NCBI GenBank assembly: GCA_024276465.1
Contig: JAJRXD010000065.1
Span: forward strand, 1 to 64,000
Direction of reading: 5' to 3'
DNA from: Deltaproteobacteria bacterium
GTDB lineage: Bacteria > Desulfobacterota > WTBG01 > CAIYCZ01 > CAIRTM01
Length of the DNA stretch: 64,000 nucleotides
Within the stretch, counting starts at the first letter, position 1. Each line of letters opens with the position of its first letter. The notes under the pieces are model-generated. The model searched no databases. It saw only the letters and a list, made by a program, of their open reading frames with translations, and was not told the DNA's origin. Shown piece by piece: positions 8,954 to 17,605 of this stretch. Both the position numbers and the translations under genes were made by a program.

Positions 8954-8968
8954 CCCCGATTCTCGGGG
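8954..8968. terminator. Short GC hairpin between converging genes
   Basis: CCCCGA (8954-8959) and TCGGGG (8963-8968) form a 6-bp stem with a 3-base loop. On the plus strand a T6 run begins 11 bases later. It is a weak candidate terminator for the flavin-binding gene and sits between two converging genes. Confidence 0.35.
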
Positions 8969-8987
8969 TGTAAATTAGTTTTTTACT

Positions 8988-10184
8988 TTATGTAGTGTAC
9001 TCAGCATTTATTTTGACATACTCATAGCTCAGATCACATGTTGTGATTTCGTGGCATTTGTTACCATGATTCAGATCAATGGCAAGGCTTACTGATCTGT
9101 TTTTAACTGTTTTTTTCAGCCTGGTTATGTTTTCCTTCACCCCCTGACCATTGCGTACAGCCTGAATACCGTTAAAAAAGATACTGATTTTGTCCATGTC
9201 AAGGCTGGCTCCGGAACTGCCAAGAGCAGCCATTATCCTTCCCCAGTTAAAGTCCTCACCGAAAAATGCTGTTTTAACAAGAGTGGAGTTTGCAACCTGC
9301 AAAGCAGCCTTTTTGGCATCACCCCTGGTCCTGGCATTTAAAATGCTGACTGAGATCAGCTTTGTAGCTCCCTCCCCGTCCCTGACAATCATAAGGGAAA
9401 GTTTTTTCATGACCTCATAAAGCATTTTCTCAAAGACTCTGAAACCGCCTGATTTTCTGCTGGATACAGTTTTTTCTGACTGTCCGTTTGCAAGCACCAG
9501 AACAGTGTCATTTGTGCTCATATCTCCATCAACAGTAATTGTGTTAAAGGTCTCATCAACCTGATCCTTCAGGAGTTGGGACAGAAGTGTCTTTTCAATG
9601 GCTGCATCTGTAACAATAAAGGCTAACATTGTGGCCATGTTCGGCATTATCATGCCTGATCCTTTTGCAATGCCGGCAATCTTTACTGTTTCGCCGTTAA
9701 CAACGCCTTTAAGTGTTATAATTTTAGGGTGGGTGTCGGTTGTAAGTATGGATTCAGCAAAGTCATTAATCCTGTCTGTGGAAGCTTCTTTTACAAGCTT
9801 CGGGACTGCCTTTAATATTTTTCCCAGGGGGAAATCTACTCCGATAACACCGGTTGAACAGGGCAGAACAAGGTTTTCACTTATATCCAGATATGAGGAA
9901 ACACCGGAACAGGTCTTCAGGGCATCATCCATGCCTTTTCTGCCTGTACAGGCATTTGCATTTCCGCTGTTTACCAGTATTGCCTGTGCAAAGCCTTTTT
10001 GAAGCCGTTTTTTGCAGAGGAGAACCGGTGCTGCCTTTACCCTGTTTTTTGTAAACACACCAGCAGCTGTACATGGTTTGCTGCTCAAAATCAGCCCTAA
10101 ATCTTTTTTACCCTTTTTTATTCCGGTTGAAACCCCGGCAAAAAAAAAGCCCGGAACTCCCTCCGTGACATGAAATGGTTTCAT
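8988..10184 (-). CDS. argJ: Bifunctional glutamate N-acetyltransferase / amino-acid acetyltransferase ArgJ
   Basis: ArgJ transfers acetyl between N-acetylornithine and glutamate in the cyclic arginine pathway. The self-processing site is present as KGSGMIMPNMATMLAFI, with Thr of ATML as the new N-terminal nucleophile. The C-terminus ends in the family-typical DLSYEYVKINAEYTT. The frame is open back to an ATG at 10301 inside the secA end, but those 39 extra residues do not look like ArgJ and are encoded by a palindromic repeat at 10208-10225. I therefore prefer the ATG at 10184 (MKPFHVTEGVPGFFFAGVS), giving 398 residues, the usual length. No other arg genes are nearby. Confidence 0.93.
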   Translation of the reverse strand: MKPFHVTEGVPGFFFAGVSTGIKKGKKDLGLILSSKPCTAAGVFTKNRVKAAPVLLCKKRLQKGFAQAILVNSGNANACTGRKGMDDALKTCSGVSSYLDISENLVLPCSTGVIGVDFPLGKILKAVPKLVKEASTDRINDFAESILTTDTHPKIITLKGVVNGETVKIAGIAKGSGMIMPNMATMLAFIVTDAAIEKTLLSQLLKDQVDETFNTITVDGDMSTNDTVLVLANGQSEKTVSSRKSGGFRVFEKMLYEVMKKLSLMIVRDGEGATKLISVSILNARTRGDAKKAALQVANSTLVKTAFFGEDFNWGRIMAALGSSGASLDMDKISIFFNGIQAVRNGQGVKENITRLKKTVKNRSVSLAIDLNHGNKCHEITTCDLSYEYVKINAEYTT

Positions 10185-10207
10185 TGTTTTATTTAAAACA
10201 TCCTTAA

Positions 10208-10225
10208 CGCAGACTGGAGTCTGCG
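10208..10225. repeat. REP-like palindrome, copy 1
   Basis: CGCAGACT GG AGTCTGCG is an 8-bp perfect palindrome with a 2-base centre. Read on the minus strand its context is GGCAGCCGCAGACT, closely matching GGTAGCCGCAAACT of copy 2 at 14723-14740. It lies between the secA stop and the preferred argJ start. Confidence 0.65.
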
Positions 10226-10285
10226 GCTGCCAGACAGGAACCCTGTCCGCAGACAGGCCTGCTTCTTTTTTGTGAACCACGGGTG

Positions 10286-13210
10286 TCAGGCCCCGCAGCA
10301 TTTTTTATATTTCTTTCCGCTTCCGCAGGGACATGGTTCATTCCTGCCCACCTTCTTTTCCTTTCTTACAACAGGTTTTTTATCCTGTGATGCTTCACCC
10401 CTGCTCAGGACAAACTGCTGGGGCTGATCCGGTTCCCGGATCTCCTCCTGCTGAGCCATCTGAACCTTGAATATTTTTTCAATAAAGTCATCTTTTATTT
10501 TTTCAACCAGTTTTGAAAAAAGATCATAAGCTTCTTTCTGGTATTCTCTGAGAGGATCCTGCTGGGCATATCCCCTCAGCCCTATGCCCTCCCTAAGGTG
10601 GTCAAGGTCAAGCAGGTGATCTTTCCATATCTCGTCCAGCACACGCAGGTAAATCCATTTTTCGATCTGATGAAGAGTCTCGTATCCGAACTTCTGCTCC
10701 CTGTTTTTATATGTCTTTAATATTTCATCCAGCACATACTGCTCCAGTTCCTCGACCTTGTATTTGAGCAGTTCATCGGCTGAAAGCCATATTGCAGTTG
10801 CAAACTGCATCAGGATTGCCTCTTTAAACCCCTTGATGTCGATCTCATCAGGTGGAATATCTTCCCTGAAAAAATTAAACACTATATCACCGGAAATTTC
10901 TTTAATGTACTCCTTTACAAGCTCTTCCAGAGACTCGTCACGCAAAGCCCTGTTACGGAGCTTATAAATTATTTCCCTCTGTTTATTCATAACATCATCA
11001 TATTCCAGAAGATGCTTTCGTATTTCAAAGTTATGACCTTCAACCCTTGACTGGGCGTTTTCTATTGCCCTGGTGATAAGCTTATGTTCTATAGGTTCTC
11101 CCTCTTCCATGCCAAAACGATCCATAATGTTTGAAATTTTTTCAGCTCCGAAAATTCTCAACAGATCGTCCTCAAGAGACAGGAAAAATTTTGAGGAACC
11201 GGGATCTCCCTGCCGGGCTGCACGACCTCTTAACTGACGGTCAATTCTTCGCGAATCATGCCTTTCTGTTCCGACAATATGAAGTCCGCACGGAATCTCT
11301 TTATAACACTCTTTTTTCTTCCTGCCTTTTTTTTGAGAGTCAGGACAACTGCTGCACCCCTCACTTTCTTCAATTTCACAGTCAATGCAGCACTGCCGGC
11401 ATTTTATAACACCCGGTCCTAACTTTATATCTGTTCCCCTGCCAGCCATGTTTGTGGCAATTGTCACTGCCCCGGCCTGCCCTGCATTTTCAACTATTGC
11501 GGCTTCTTCCATGTGTCTTTTAGCGTTTAGCACTGAATGCTTTATTCTTTTAGGGATCATGCGGCTCAAAAGTTCGGATGTTTCAACTGAAACCGTTCCC
11601 ACAAGAACAGGCCGTCCCATTTCATTCATCTTTTCAATCTCTTTTATTACTGCCTTGTATTTTTCCTTTTTTGTCTTGTATACAACATCAGAAAAATCAA
11701 TTCTTCTGACAGGTTTGTTTGTCGGGATTACCATAACGGAAAGTTTGTATATTTTCAGAAATTCAGGGGATTCAGTTTCAGCTGTTCCTGTCATGCCTGC
11801 CAGTTTTTTATACATCCGGAAATAATTCTGAATGGTTATTGCAGCCAGAGTCTGTGTCTCACCTTCAATGCGCACACCCTCCTTTGCCTCGATTGCCTGA
11901 TGAAGCCCGTCACTGTAACGACGGCCAGGCAGCAGGCGTCCTGTAAACTCATCTACAATCTGCACCTGACCTTCATTAACCACATAATTTACATCTTTTT
12001 CAAAAAGCGAATAAGCCTTTAGAAGCTGGGAAACATTCTGCAGTTTTTCACTTTTTTCTGAAAACTCTTTTTCAAGTTTATGCTGTTTCTCCAGTCGTTC
12101 TTCTTCCGGAACACTATCGTATCCATCAGCCATGCTCAAATCAGGCAAAACAAAAAAATCACTGTCATTAGGTGCCAGAGCTGTACGTCCTTTATCAGTC
12201 AGGTCAATTGTATGTGATTTTTCATCAATACTGAAATACAACTCCGAATCAAGATCCCCTAATTTTTTATCCCTCATATAGTCAATTTCAACCTGGTCAA
12301 TCAGTTTTTTCAGTTTCCCATCCTTTATCATCTTTAAAAATCTTTTGTTTTTAGGGCTACCCCTTTTTACCTGCAGGAGCTTTACCCCTGCTTCATACTC
12401 TTTATCTTCTGACAGCAGGTTTTCGCTTTCTTTAAGAAGCTGACTGACCAGACTGTTTTGACTTCTGATTAATTTCTCAACATTTCCCTTGAAATGAGTA
12501 AAATAATGGTGGCCTGTTCTTTCAACAGGGCCTGATATAATAAGTGGGGTTCTTGCTTCATCAATAAGGATGCTGTCCACCTCGTCAACTATTGCAAAAC
12601 TGTGGATTCTCTGAACCTGTAATTCAGAATCAATTGCCATATTGTCTCTGAGGTAGTCAAAACCGAACTCTGTATTTGTCCCATAGGTAATGTCAGCACC
12701 ATATGCTTTTTTCCGCTCTTCCTGCGGGATGGAATGGTGAATAACATCAACGGTCAAACCTAAAAACTCATAGACTTTTCCCATCCACTCCCGGTCTCTT
12801 TTGGCAAGATAGTCATTGACTGTTACAATGTGCACACCATTACCTGTCAGGCCGTTAAGATAAGCGGGGAGTGTAGCAACAAGGGTTTTTCCTTCGCCGG
12901 TTGCCATTTCAGCAATCTTACCCTGATGCAAAACTATGCCACCAATCATCTGAACATCAAAATGGCGCATTTCAAGAACTCTTTTTGAAACTTCTCTTAC
13001 ACATGCAAAGGCTTCGGGCAGGATATCATCAAGACTTTCATTGTTATCAATGCGGTTTCGAAAATCCCCTGTCAAAGCCCTCAGCTCATCATCGTCTTTT
13101 TTGGCCATTGCAGGTTCAAGTTCATTAATATGGTTTAAAAGGGGTTGAAGTTTCTTTATCTCCCTTTCTGTCTCTGTTCCGAATATTTTTTTAATTACTG
13201 AGCCTATCAA
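10286..13210 (-). CDS. secA: Preprotein translocase ATPase SecA with a Cys-rich insertion
   Basis: This 974-residue motor drives export through SecYEG. Walker A is MATGEGKT (102-109), the DEVD helicase box is at 209-212, and the C-terminal SEC-C zinc motif NEPCPCGSGKKYKKCCGA is intact. In the second nucleotide-binding domain, between DIKLGPGV (594-601) and GLHIVGTERH, where common SecA proteins have a short linker, there is an extra stretch of about 38 residues. It carries eight cysteines (604, 607, 608, 611, 619, 622, 635, 641) and could form a second zinc site. secA is upstream of argJ on the same strand. No clear terminator separates it from trpF upstream. Confidence 0.97.
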   Translation of the reverse strand: MIGSVIKKIFGTETEREIKKLQPLLNHINELEPAMAKKDDDELRALTGDFRNRIDNNESLDDILPEAFACVREVSKRVLEMRHFDVQMIGGIVLHQGKIAEMATGEGKTLVATLPAYLNGLTGNGVHIVTVNDYLAKRDREWMGKVYEFLGLTVDVIHHSIPQEERKKAYGADITYGTNTEFGFDYLRDNMAIDSELQVQRIHSFAIVDEVDSILIDEARTPLIISGPVERTGHHYFTHFKGNVEKLIRSQNSLVSQLLKESENLLSEDKEYEAGVKLLQVKRGSPKNKRFLKMIKDGKLKKLIDQVEIDYMRDKKLGDLDSELYFSIDEKSHTIDLTDKGRTALAPNDSDFFVLPDLSMADGYDSVPEEERLEKQHKLEKEFSEKSEKLQNVSQLLKAYSLFEKDVNYVVNEGQVQIVDEFTGRLLPGRRYSDGLHQAIEAKEGVRIEGETQTLAAITIQNYFRMYKKLAGMTGTAETESPEFLKIYKLSVMVIPTNKPVRRIDFSDVVYKTKKEKYKAVIKEIEKMNEMGRPVLVGTVSVETSELLSRMIPKRIKHSVLNAKRHMEEAAIVENAGQAGAVTIATNMAGRGTDIKLGPGVIKCRQCCIDCEIEESEGCSSCPDSQKKGRKKKECYKEIPCGLHIVGTERHDSRRIDRQLRGRAARQGDPGSSKFFLSLEDDLLRIFGAEKISNIMDRFGMEEGEPIEHKLITRAIENAQSRVEGHNFEIRKHLLEYDDVMNKQREIIYKLRNRALRDESLEELVKEYIKEISGDIVFNFFREDIPPDEIDIKGFKEAILMQFATAIWLSADELLKYKVEELEQYVLDEILKTYKNREQKFGYETLHQIEKWIYLRVLDEIWKDHLLDLDHLREGIGLRGYAQQDPLREYQKEAYDLFSKLVEKIKDDFIEKIFKVQMAQQEEIREPDQPQQFVLSRGEASQDKKPVVRKEKKVGRNEPCPCGSGKKYKKCCGA

Positions 13211-13299
13211 ACCTTTTCTCCTTTTAATGAAAACAGCCTGGTAAAAGAATCCGTTTACTGCCTTAATGTCATGTCACGGATAAAATGACTTTTGACTTT

Positions 13300-13974
13300 T
13301 TACGACTTCATCTTTTCTGAAAGCTGTATATTGTGCATCAATTCTGCAATTCTCTCAGGATCCTTGCGCCCTGGTGTTTTTTCAACCCCGCTGCTTAAAT
13401 CTATGCCGTAGGGTTGAACTGCATTAATGGCTTCAACCGCATTTGCAGGTGTAATTCCACCTGCAAGAACAATTGGAACAGGGGAAGAGTCAACAATCCT
13501 GGCAGCTGCAGACCAGTCACATGTTTGCCCTGTACCTCCTTTTTTTTTACCAACCATTGTATCAAGAACAACAACATCCACCCCTGAAGTATGATATTTT
13601 TCAATACTACAGTGCAGGTCTTTAATAGAATTATCTCCACAACTGTTTTGAGGCAGGTGAACTGTTTTCCATACAGCACACCCTGTTCTGTTTTTAAGTT
13701 GTTTAATATCAGTTAAAGAGCACCCCCCAACTATCTGAACCCCGTGGGGCTTAACCTTTAAAGCGGTTGTCTCTATTTCATTTAATGTTTTTTCCATAAG
13801 GACAATTACGGGAACAGATGAAGCATTTATAATGTCTGACGCTGTTTCAATGGATACGCAGCGGGGGGAGTATTCGATATCTATAATAACGCCAATGAGG
13901 TCAGCTCCGGATTCAGCTGCAATCCCTGCATCTTCAATATTTGTAATGCCGCATATTTTAACGCAAGTTTTCAA
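13300..13974 (-). CDS. trpF: Phosphoribosylanthranilate isomerase
   Basis: This 224-residue TIM barrel carries out the Amadori isomerisation in tryptophan synthesis. VKICGIT at residues 5-11 holds the catalytic Cys. The C-terminal phosphate-binding loops are LAGGITPANA and IDLSSGVEKTPGRKD, with the catalytic Asp in VVLDT. No other trp gene is in the window. It is 4 bases downstream of a lipoprotein gene on the same strand, so the two are probably cotranscribed. The middle (around residues 85-125) is more divergent than usual. Confidence 0.95.
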   Translation of the reverse strand: MKTCVKICGITNIEDAGIAAESGADLIGVIIDIEYSPRCVSIETASDIINASSVPVIVLMEKTLNEIETTALKVKPHGVQIVGGCSLTDIKQLKNRTGCAVWKTVHLPQNSCGDNSIKDLHCSIEKYHTSGVDVVVLDTMVGKKKGGTGQTCDWSAAARIVDSSPVPIVLAGGITPANAVEAINAVQPYGIDLSSGVEKTPGRKDPERIAELMHNIQLSEKMKS

Positions 13975-13978
13975 ACCC

Positions 13979-14572
13979 TTATGCTTTTTTCATGAAGAAG
14001 GTTTTAATGTCCTTTACTATTTTCTGCAGTGCATCATCAAAATTTTCAGATTTTTTACTGTGGCACAACTTCAGCAGGATTGTTTTTGAGTCCTCATCAA
14101 ATATGACAATCTCAATTTCAATGTGGGGACAGCTGTCTAAAGAAGAGGAAAACAGATCAACAAATTCCTTTTCAGGTTTCATTTCCACTATTGCTGCCAT
14201 AACTCCTGCAGCAACTGTTCTGCCTTCCATGGCTTCCGGTACTCTGAAAATATCCTGCAGTACCTCCTGCATTTTTTTCTCTGCCAGTACATTGTCAACC
14301 ATGCTGAAATTTTTCAGAGGATACACTTTAAATGATCTGCAGTTGTCAAGCCTGAACCCTTTTTTCATCCATATCCATGAAACAGTATCATCTTCCTGCA
14401 TCCCGCTGTAATCCGATATAAGCCTTTTAGGCATTTCTATCATATTTGCTGTTGCATGTTTTACAGGCTGTTGTTTACCATTTGTCTCTTTAGCGCAACC
14501 ATGCAGGAATAAAAAGAATGTTGCAAAGATAATAGATAACGGGTAAAACACAATTAGAATATTTTTTTTCAT
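13979..14572 (-). CDS. Putative lipoprotein of unknown function
   Basis: The first 25 residues form a signal peptide ending in a lipobox, LHGC, with Cys26 as the lipidation site. The remaining 170 residues are predicted periplasmic, alternating strands and helices, with a VAAGVMAAIVE segment and an I-E-I-E-I-V-I-F-D strand near residue 150. This resembles outer-membrane lipoproteins of the DUF4410/DUF3313 style in outline, but I do not recognise the family. It sits 4 bases upstream of trpF. Confidence 0.65.
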   Translation of the reverse strand: MKKNILIVFYPLSIIFATFFLFLHGCAKETNGKQQPVKHATANMIEMPKRLISDYSGMQEDDTVSWIWMKKGFRLDNCRSFKVYPLKNFSMVDNVLAEKKMQEVLQDIFRVPEAMEGRTVAAGVMAAIVEMKPEKEFVDLFSSSLDSCPHIEIEIVIFDEDSKTILLKLCHSKKSENFDDALQKIVKDIKTFFMKKA

Positions 14573-14692
14573 GATATTGTATATTAGTTACATATTAGAT
14601 ATTGAGTAAAAGGGATGATCGGCTGTCTAACCGGTGCATCCTGGTCGTTGTTTTTTGGTATTTTTGAAACGTGCTTTTAAACCCCACACAAA
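14573..14692. other. Short spacer left of the MITE-like element
   Basis: Nothing recognisable. With 14693-15201 it makes up a 629-base stretch without a gene. The right part (14914-15174) contains an open frame whose translation has no protein-like character, and a CCCGCCAGACGGG hairpin near 15018. Confidence 0.5.
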
Positions 14693-14824
14693 GGGACTGT
14701 GTCATAATGGGCTTTTGGTAGCCGCAAACTTCAGTTTGCGTCTTTGAGCCCATGCAATTTCAATATGTCACGCCCCGCAAGCAGGACGGCTACCCAACTC
14801 TTGCATAATTGCGACACAGTCTGG
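14693..14824. mobile_element. MITE-like element with imperfect terminal inverted repeats
   Basis: The left end reads GGGACTGTGTCATAATGGGC and the right end, reverse-complemented, reads CCAGACTGTGTCGCAATTAT. Both share GACTGTGTC, and further in both share GGTAGCCG. The 132-bp unit contains a perfect 8-bp palindrome (14723-14740) and has no coding capacity. Solo end sequences occur at 7497-7516 and 44573-44590. The autonomous parent element is not in this window and its IS family cannot be named from here. Confidence 0.6.
14723..14740. repeat. REP-like palindrome, copy 2
   Basis: CGCAAACT TC AGTTTGCG is a perfect 8-bp palindrome. Its left context TAGC is shared with copy 1 at 10208-10225 read on the minus strand. 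The A-for-G change in one arm is matched by T-for-C in the other, so the pairing is kept. Confidence 0.6.
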
Positions 14825-15201
14825 AAAGCAGGGGCTTTTGTGGCTTAACCCGTAAAATCGGTTAAAATGCCTATTTTTCAATAGGTTGGAACTTCATCAA
14901 GTCATAAAGCAATTTGGTAAGGATAACTAAAAACAGCAGCAAGGTCAATAAATTATATTTAAAAATCCTTTTAACTTGCTTGAATTTAAGTTATATTTTT
15001 GATGGCTTCCTGAATCCCGCCAGACGGGACAGCGTTGCGCTGAATCCTTTCCCGGCATTAATCGGGACAACGTACAGTAAGTATGACTCATCCTGGAGGA
15101 TTTGCGCGCCCCTGAATTTGAAGCTTTTTACTTTGCCGGAGAATTTTTACTTCTTACAAAATCGTAATTTTTGAACCATAAATTTAACTTTCAAGTGTAA
15201 A

Positions 15202-16295
15202 ATGAAGTTTTCTTTTTTTAAAAGGCAGTCTCAGGAAAAACAATTTCAGAAGATACTGGAAAAGTATCACAAAGCTGCTGAACAAAACCCCGGTGATATT
15301 CGAGTTCACATAAAAATTGCAGAACTGTATCTGGAGAACAACAAAAAAGACAAAGCTGTTGAGGAGTACATGATTGCTGCCAGGGCTTACCAGGATAAAC
15401 GACTCTTTCAGATAGCTGTTGCAATTTATAAACATGTTATTTCAACTGTTCCTGATAAGGTTGATGTTTATTCTGAACTTGCTGATCTGCACTTGAGAAA
15501 TGGTTTTATTGGTGACTGTGTTGCGGTTCTGGAAAAGCTGGCCAACTATTATTATGATAATGACATGAGATACGAAGCAACCAATGTTCTTAAAAAAATC
15601 AGCAGGATTGACCCGGAGAACAAATTTTTCAAAATTAAGGTGGCAAAATTCTATGAAACCAAAGACCTGTCCGAAGAGGAAACCCTGAAACAGGGGCCAA
15701 AGGACAAATGGGATCTCACTGACAAAAAAATGATACGCAACCTTTCAATGAAACTCCATCAAAAGGGTTTTTTGACCTGGAGGCTGCTCTGCAGGATGAT
15801 GTTTCAATCAGCATTTCAACTGTTTCAGATGAAGATGAGCCTGAAATGTCACAGCCTCCTGCCAGCGGCATGACCCCTGATTCAGTTTTCAGTGAACTGC
15901 AGACAATTATGGAATCTGAATCCGACAAAGATAACCCGCAGTATCATTATAATTTAGGCCTGGCATTCCAGCGCTGTAATAAAACAGAAGAGGCCCTGGA
16001 TGAATTTCAAAAGGCATTTGACGGCCTGGAAAGTAAAGTTGACTGCTGTATAAGGATGGCAGAGTGCAACATGGCATTGAACAGATTTGATGAAGCACAG
16101 AACTTAATAAAAAAGGGTCTGGGCGTTGCTTCTTTATCAGATGAGGAAAAACTGGAACTGAATTACCAGTCGGGCCTGATATATAAAGCAAAAGGCGAAA
16201 TCCAGAAAGCCCTGAAACTCTTCAGGCAGATACATGCTCTGGACAAGAACTTCAAATCTGTCAGTATGGAAATCAAGAAACTTTCACAACAATAA
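15202..16295 (+). pseudogene. TPR-repeat protein with a single frameshift at an A7 run
   Basis: The first frame (15202-15873) encodes TPR motifs such as YHKAAEQNPGDIRVHIKIAEL and ends abnormally. From the A7 run at 15724-15730 the next frame reads NDTQPFNETPSKGFFDLEAA, then an acidic linker, then MTPDSVFSEL and more TPRs (YHYNLGLAFQRCNKTEEALD) to 16295. The total length is one base short of a multiple of three, so an A8 run would restore a single 364-residue protein. It opens the MglA-like cluster, 20 bases before the GTPase. FDLEAAL linkers between TPR blocks are familiar from deltaproteobacterial type IV pilus and motility TPR proteins. It is either an assembly error, slippage at the A run, or a young pseudogene. 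Confidence 0.85.
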
Positions 16296-16315
16296 AAAAG
16301 AGGTTAAAAGAAGAT

Positions 16316-17587
16316 ATGGCTGTTTTTAATGCTGCAAAAAGAGAAATAGATATAAAAATCGTGTATTACGGCCCGGCTTTATGTGGCAAGACAACAAATG
16401 TACAATGTATCCACAACAAGCTCAGCCCGGATCAGCGTGGTGATATTATGTCTCTTGCCACCAAAGATGACAGAACACTGTTTTTTGATTTTCTTCCCAT
16501 AGAGCTGGGAAACATAAAAGGTTTTAAAACCCGTTTCCATATTTATACAGTACCCGGCCAGGTATACTATTCACTCACAAGAAGGGCTGTTCTGACAGGC
16601 ATTGACGGGATTATTTTTGTGGCAGACTCTCAAAACAACAAAATGGAGGAAAACACCGAAAGTCTGAAGGATCTGGTTGAAAACTTAAAATATTATAAAA
16701 AAGACCTTACCACAGTTCCTTTGATCTTTCAGTATAACAAAAGAGATCTTGACAATATTCTGTCTGTTGAAGAACTGAACGATTCTCTGAACATGCTCAG
16801 TGTGCCTTATTTTGAAGCAAGTGCAATTCAGGGCACTGGCATTGTGGAAACCCTGACTGAGTGCTGCAAGCTGGTGTTGAAGCAAATGAACAGATCATCA
16901 GAAAAGAAAAAGAGCCCTCAACAGCCTTTACAAAGCATGTCTGAAGGGGACAATGAGAGTTTTGAACCCATTATAAAAATTACCAGCGAAGATATCCCCG
17001 CAACACAGGATCAGTGCCTGTCATCTGAAGCACAGAACAGTGAAAACACTCCTCAACAGCCCTCTGTTGAGTCACTTAGTCTGGAAGAACCGAAAATTTC
17101 CCACACCATGGAACCAGAGATAAAAATTGATTCTTCAGATATTTCTTCTGACACAAATGAATCCGCCATACCTGCTGAAGAAATATCTCTGCAAGAGGAT
17201 ATCCCGTCCCTGAAATTTGAAAATGAGCAGGAAGACATATCTGTTTCAGAACCTGAAATATCCCTGGATCCCCCCTCTGTTGAAATTCAGGATGAACCTG
17301 AAATATCCCTGGATTCCCCTTCTGTTGAAATTCAGAATGAACCTGAAATATCCCTGGATTCCCCTTCTGTTGAAATTCAGAATGAACCTGAAATATCCCT
17401 GGATTCCCCTTCTGTTGAAATTCAGGATGAACCTGAAACAGGCTTCAGGATAATTTCATGTGGACATCCACAAAAGGATTCCAACACATCCATAAAAATT
17501 CCGATCATTTTTAAAATTGACCAGGTGGAAGGGGAATGTATGGTTAATCTATGCATTACATTTGATGATTTTAAACTGAAAAGGTAA
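16316..17587 (+). CDS. MglA-type small GTPase with long acidic repeat tail
   Basis: Residues 1-200 are a close relative of MglA, the Ras-like GTPase that sets cell polarity and controls type IV pili and gliding. Walker A is GPALCGKTTN (19-28), Arg53 and Gln82 (TVPGQVYY) match the catalytic residues of MglA by position, and NKRD is at 141-144. Unlike MglA (about 195 residues), this protein continues for 220 acidic residues, including four 15-residue repeats (EPEISLDSPSVEIQN, residues 312-371), and ends in a small beta-rich segment. No mglB (roadblock) gene is adjacent. It lies in a tight plus-strand cluster with TPR, membrane and DUF4388 genes, which suggests a pole- or pilus-related complex. 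Confidence 0.9.
   Translation: MAVFNAAKREIDIKIVYYGPALCGKTTNVQCIHNKLSPDQRGDIMSLATKDDRTLFFDFLPIELGNIKGFKTRFHIYTVPGQVYYSLTRRAVLTGIDGIIFVADSQNNKMEENTESLKDLVENLKYYKKDLTTVPLIFQYNKRDLDNILSVEELNDSLNMLSVPYFEASAIQGTGIVETLTECCKLVLKQMNRSSEKKKSPQQPLQSMSEGDNESFEPIIKITSEDIPATQDQCLSSEAQNSENTPQQPSVESLSLEEPKISHTMEPEIKIDSSDISSDTNESAIPAEEISLQEDIPSLKFENEQEDISVSEPEISLDPPSVEIQDEPEISLDSPSVEIQNEPEISLDSPSVEIQNEPEISLDSPSVEIQDEPETGFRIISCGHPQKDSNTSIKIPIIFKIDQVEGECMVNLCITFDDFKLKR
17249..17428 (+). repeat. Four 45-bp in-frame tandem repeats
   Basis: Four consecutive 45-base units beginning GAACCTGAAATATCCCTGGA encode EPEISLDSPSVEIQN-type repeats in the tail of the MglA-like GTPase. The last three units are almost identical in DNA, so expansion is recent and the copy number is likely to vary between strains. 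Confidence 0.95.
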
Positions 17588-17605
17588 TCCTGTTAATAAT
17601 ATAAA

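Noticed and set aside
8954-8968. Strong intrinsic terminator between the flavin-binding gene and argJ
   Set aside because: The T run begins 11 bases after a short stem on one strand only, so it is listed at low confidence and not as a firm terminator.
10185-10301. N-terminal 39-residue extension of ArgJ
   Set aside because: The extension is encoded by a REP-like palindrome and the end of secA and does not resemble ArgJ. The ATG at 10184 gives the normal protein.
14914-15174. 86-codon open frame on the plus strand
   Set aside because: No ribosome site, no recognisable protein pattern, and it spans hairpin-rich repeat sequence.
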